Shown here piece by piece: positions 22,637 to 24,688 of a stretch of 24,688 nt of DNA. Made by a program: the position numbers and the translations under genes. Within the stretch, counting starts at the first letter, position 1; every line of letters starts with the position of its first letter. Source of the stretch: Adlercreutzia shanghongiae. Lineage in GTDB: Bacteria > Actinomycetota > Coriobacteriia > Coriobacteriales > Eggerthellaceae. The notes below the pieces were generated by a model that did not search any database, was not told where the DNA came from, and saw only the letters and a list, made by a program, of their open reading frames with translations. The stretch is taken from positions 1-24,688 of the forward strand of contig NZ_JAYMFI010000025.1 in NCBI RefSeq assembly GCF_035830635.1, read 5' to 3'.

Positions 22637-24034
22637 GTGCACCTCGACGACCGCCTCGATGCGCCTCTCTACCAACAGCTCTTCGACCAGCTGCGCCGTG
22701 ATATCGAGGAGGGCGCCCGGCCCGAGGGGTCGCGTCTGCCGCCGATCCGCTCGCTGGCCGCCGATCTCGGCTGCGCCCGCAACACCGTGGAGAACGCCTA
22801 CGCCCTGCTCGCCCAGGAGGGCTATGTGCGAAGCCGCCCCGGGTCGGGCTATATCGTGCAGAACGTGGCCTACCTGCAGGCCGATCCCGACCGCGACGCG
22901 CGGCCGCCCGAGCCCCTGCTGGGCGCCGATGCCGACCGCGCACGCTACGACTTCACCTACGGCAACCTGGAGCCGGGCACCTTCCCCGCCGCGGCCTGGC
23001 GCGCCATCACCGACGACATCCTGCTGTCGGTGGAGGCCGTCGGCTGCGACGCCTACAACGACCCCTTCGGGGAAGAGGGGCTGCGGGCGGCCATCGCCTG
23101 GCGGCTCACCACCCAGCGGGGCATCGACTGCACGCCAAGCCAGATCGTTGTGCAGGGCGGCACCCAGACGAGCGTGCAGAACCTGCTCGCGCTCTTCGAC
23201 GGATCCCGTGACCGCGTTGCCATGGAGGATCCGGGCTACGACGGCGTGCGCACGGTCATCGAGCGGGCGCGCTTCTCGCTGGCGCCCTGCCGCGTGGGCC
23301 TGGGAACCGACACGTTCGTAGCCGATCTGGAGGCCTCGGGCGCGCGCTTGGCCTACCTCACGCCCTCCAGCCAGTTCCCCACCTGCCGCGCCATGCCCAC
23401 CGACACCCGCGAGGCCGTGCTGCGCTGGGCTGAGCGCACCGATGCCTACCTCTTGGAAGACGACTACTGCCGCGATTTCCGCTACCGCGAGCGATCGCTG
23501 CCGCCTCTCGCCTCCATGGACGCCCGGGGGCGCGTGGTGTACATGGGCACGTTCTCGAAGTCGCTCTCGCCGGCGCTGCGCATGAACTACCTCGTGCTGC
23601 CCGAGCCGCTGCTCGAACGCTGGCGCGAGGCCTTCGCGAGCTCGTACTCGCCGGTGCCGTGGCTCAACCAGCGAGTGCTCGCCCGCTTCATGACCGACGG
23701 CTCGTGGGACCGCCACCTGCGCCGGGTGCAGGCGAAGAACCGCCGCAAGTACGAGACGCTCACCCGCATGCTGCGCGCCACCATGGGCAACGACGTGGAG
23801 ATGATGGAGAACGGCACGGGGCTGCACCTGCTCGTGCGCGTGCGCGACGGGCGCCCCCAGGACGAGCTGGTGCGCATCGCCGCCAAGGCCGGCGTGGCGG
23901 TGTATCCCACGAAGAAGTACTGGATGGACCCGGCGGGGCATCTGAGCTCCACCGTGCTCGTGGGCTTCTCCTCCATCGCCGAGGACGATATCGAGCCCGG
24001 CATCCGCGCCCTGGCGAAGGCATGGTTCGGGTAG
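22637..24034 (+). CDS. MocR/PdxR-type GntR regulator with aminotransferase-like domain
   Basis: The 465-aa protein has an N-terminal GntR winged helix (about residues 5-75: APLYQQLFDQLRRDIEEG, SRLPPIRSLAADLGCARNTV, GYVRSRPGSGYIV). A fold type I aminotransferase domain fills the rest, with YNDPFGEEGLRAAIAW, TPSSQFPT, LEDDYCRDFRY and the PLP-lysine site GTFSKSLSPALRMNYL. MocR proteins use PLP or an amino-compound adduct to regulate transcription; the ligand here is unknown. I prefer the GTG at 22637, with AAGGAGG five bases upstream, over ATGs at 22607 and 22580. It diverges from napG across the TGGGGAC array, so control of the nap-nrf operon or of itself is plausible. Confidence 0.88.
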   Translation: MHLDDRLDAPLYQQLFDQLRRDIEEGARPEGSRLPPIRSLAADLGCARNTVENAYALLAQEGYVRSRPGSGYIVQNVAYLQADPDRDARPPEPLLGADADRARYDFTYGNLEPGTFPAAAWRAITDDILLSVEAVGCDAYNDPFGEEGLRAAIAWRLTTQRGIDCTPSQIVVQGGTQTSVQNLLALFDGSRDRVAMEDPGYDGVRTVIERARFSLAPCRVGLGTDTFVADLEASGARLAYLTPSSQFPTCRAMPTDTREAVLRWAERTDAYLLEDDYCRDFRYRERSLPPLASMDARGRVVYMGTFSKSLSPALRMNYLVLPEPLLERWREAFASSYSPVPWLNQRVLARFMTDGSWDRHLRRVQAKNRRKYETLTRMLRATMGNDVEMMENGTGLHLLVRVRDGRPQDELVRIAAKAGVAVYPTKKYWMDPAGHLSSTVLVGFSSIAEDDIEPGIRALAKAWFG

Positions 24035-24113
24035 GGCGACTCGGCCGAGAACAGCCCACGGAGCCGTTTCCCTTCGCAGGGCGCAAACCCCCGCGCATCC
24101 CCCATCAAACAAG

Positions 24114-24141
24114 AAAGGACCCCCGTTGTCGGAGGTCCTTT
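24114..24141 (+). terminator. Terminator of the MocR gene
   Basis: AAAGGACC (24114-24121) pairs with GGTCCTTT (24134-24141), and an inner CCG/CGG pair extends the stem across one mismatch. The sequence then runs GGTTTCTGT. The hairpin lies 80 bases after the MocR stop codon. The T-run is short but the stem is strong, and A-rich sequence on the other side may allow bidirectional use. Confidence 0.8.
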
Positions 24142-24294
24142 GGTTTCTGTGGTGGAGACGTGTTTCAACCAAGCGAACAATGGTCACCAACGGGAGGAAG
24201 TTCGTTTCCGTCGTCCGCTACTGACAGCGCAAAGAGATTGAGAACGATTCGTAAACGGGATTATCCTTCTGCCGCACCGACGGAAGGAGACGCC
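24142..24294. other. Upstream region of the integrase gene
   Basis: The 153 bases hold no gene. A possible promoter is TTGAGA (24238-24243) followed 17 bases later by the poor match TTATCC (24261-24266). A segment starting TGGTGGAGACG near 24150 looks like the reverse complement of a tRNA 3' end, but its T-arm is not intact. It may be part of an attachment site. Both readings are weak. Confidence 0.3.
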
Positions 24295-24688
24295 ATGAAC
24301 TACGCATCGTTGACCATATCGAACATCGCCTGGGACCACTACCTCCCGGCCAAGCGCCAGAGGCGGCGCACGAACACCTGCGACGGCTACGAGAGCAGCA
24401 TTAGGCTGTACGTCGACAAACGATGGGGCGGCATGACCATCCCCGAGATCGAGCCCGACGACGTGCAGGAGTGGGTGGACGAGCTTGCCAAGACCGACGC
24501 GGGGCCGGGAGGGGCCTGGAAGGCCTACAAGTGCCTGCGCCAGATCGTGCGGTGGGCGCTGGCGAAATGGAAAATGCGCGTCTACGACCCCACCCAGCAT
24601 ATCGAGAAGCCCAGGGTTCCCACCTACAAGCCAGACACGTTGACCCACCGAAGGCTCAAGCGCCTCATACGCGGCATGGTGGGCTGCG
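24295..24688 (+). CDS. Tyrosine recombinase / phage-type integrase, N-terminal part (runs off window)
   Basis: The ATG at 24295, preceded by GGAAGGAGA, opens a frame that continues beyond the window (131 codons visible). The product starts MNYASLTISNIAWDHYLPAK. It contains the N-terminal SAM-like core-binding domain of phage integrases: TCDGYESSIRLYVDKRWGG, MTIPEIEPDDVQEWVDELAK, and a helix AYKCLRQIVRWALAKWKM followed by DPTQHIEKP. The catalytic domain with its Arg-His-Arg-Tyr residues would lie to the right and is not visible. The gene probably marks the left border of an integrated element. Confidence 0.82.
   Translation, partial: MNYASLTISNIAWDHYLPAKRQRRRTNTCDGYESSIRLYVDKRWGGMTIPEIEPDDVQEWVDELAKTDAGPGGAWKAYKCLRQIVRWALAKWKMRVYDPTQHIEKPRVPTYKPDTLTHRRLKRLIRGMVGC

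Noticed and set aside
24142..24180. tRNA gene 3' end on the minus strand
   Set aside because: The reverse complement ends in GTCTCCACCA, but the expected GTTCGANNC T-loop and the rest of the cloverleaf are missing.
24184..24648. Minus-strand frame opposite the integrase
   Set aside because: The plus-strand frame shows an integrase core-binding domain with a good ribosome-binding site; the minus frame is its shadow.

Overview
The window is GC-rich DNA whose proteins look like those of an anaerobic high-GC Gram-positive gut actinobacterium of the Coriobacteriia, most likely family Eggerthellaceae. The reasons are a combination of traits: exported Tat flavoprotein reductases beside an FMN-binding lipoprotein, a Nap/Nrf cluster anchored by lipoproteins, a System I cytochrome c maturation operon with a CxxxY-type CcmE, a fused double MarR regulator and an HxlR regulator. 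The genus cannot be fixed from the sequence alone.

Layout. Positions 153-3158 hold galU (minus), divergent from apbE, followed by a tandem-domain MarR regulator (both plus). Positions 3295-6384 are a tight minus-strand trio: FMN-binding lipoprotein, Tat-exported FAD flavoprotein and a polytopic membrane protein. ApbE is the enzyme family that covalently attaches FMN to such lipoproteins. An AT-rich divergent control region (6385-6711) with two inverted repeats separates the trio from an uncharacterised multi-pass membrane protein (6712-7821) that ends in a strong terminator. Positions 7932-9395 carry a radical SAM gene with a one-base frameshift near its start, divergent from an HxlR regulator. 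Positions 9396-10290 are a decayed zone with a 153-bp element bounded by perfect 32-bp inverted repeats, a frameshifted gene remnant and two leftward terminators.

Positions 10374-15906 are a leftward cytochrome c maturation operon in transcription order ccmE-ccmF-ccmA-ccmB-ccmC-ccmD. Positions 16293-22386 are a leftward operon napG-napA-napB-napD-napH-nrfA. Together these encode nitrate to nitrite (NapAB), nitrite to ammonium (NrfA), the quinol-side iron-sulfur module (NapGH), the NapA signal-peptide chaperone (NapD), and, next door, the machinery that attaches heme to NapB and NrfA. No NapC, NrfH, CcmG or CcmH is present. A MocR-type regulator (22637-24034) diverges from napG across an array of TGGGGAC repeats with a 43-bp period. 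The right edge enters a tyrosine integrase gene, probably the border of a mobile element.

The observations I rate most worth a second look are the two-domain CxxxY CcmE, the NapC/NrfH-less nitrate-to-ammonium module, the structured repeat read through inside the ccmB coding sequence, the 32-bp inverted repeat pair, and the TGGGGAC operator-like array.
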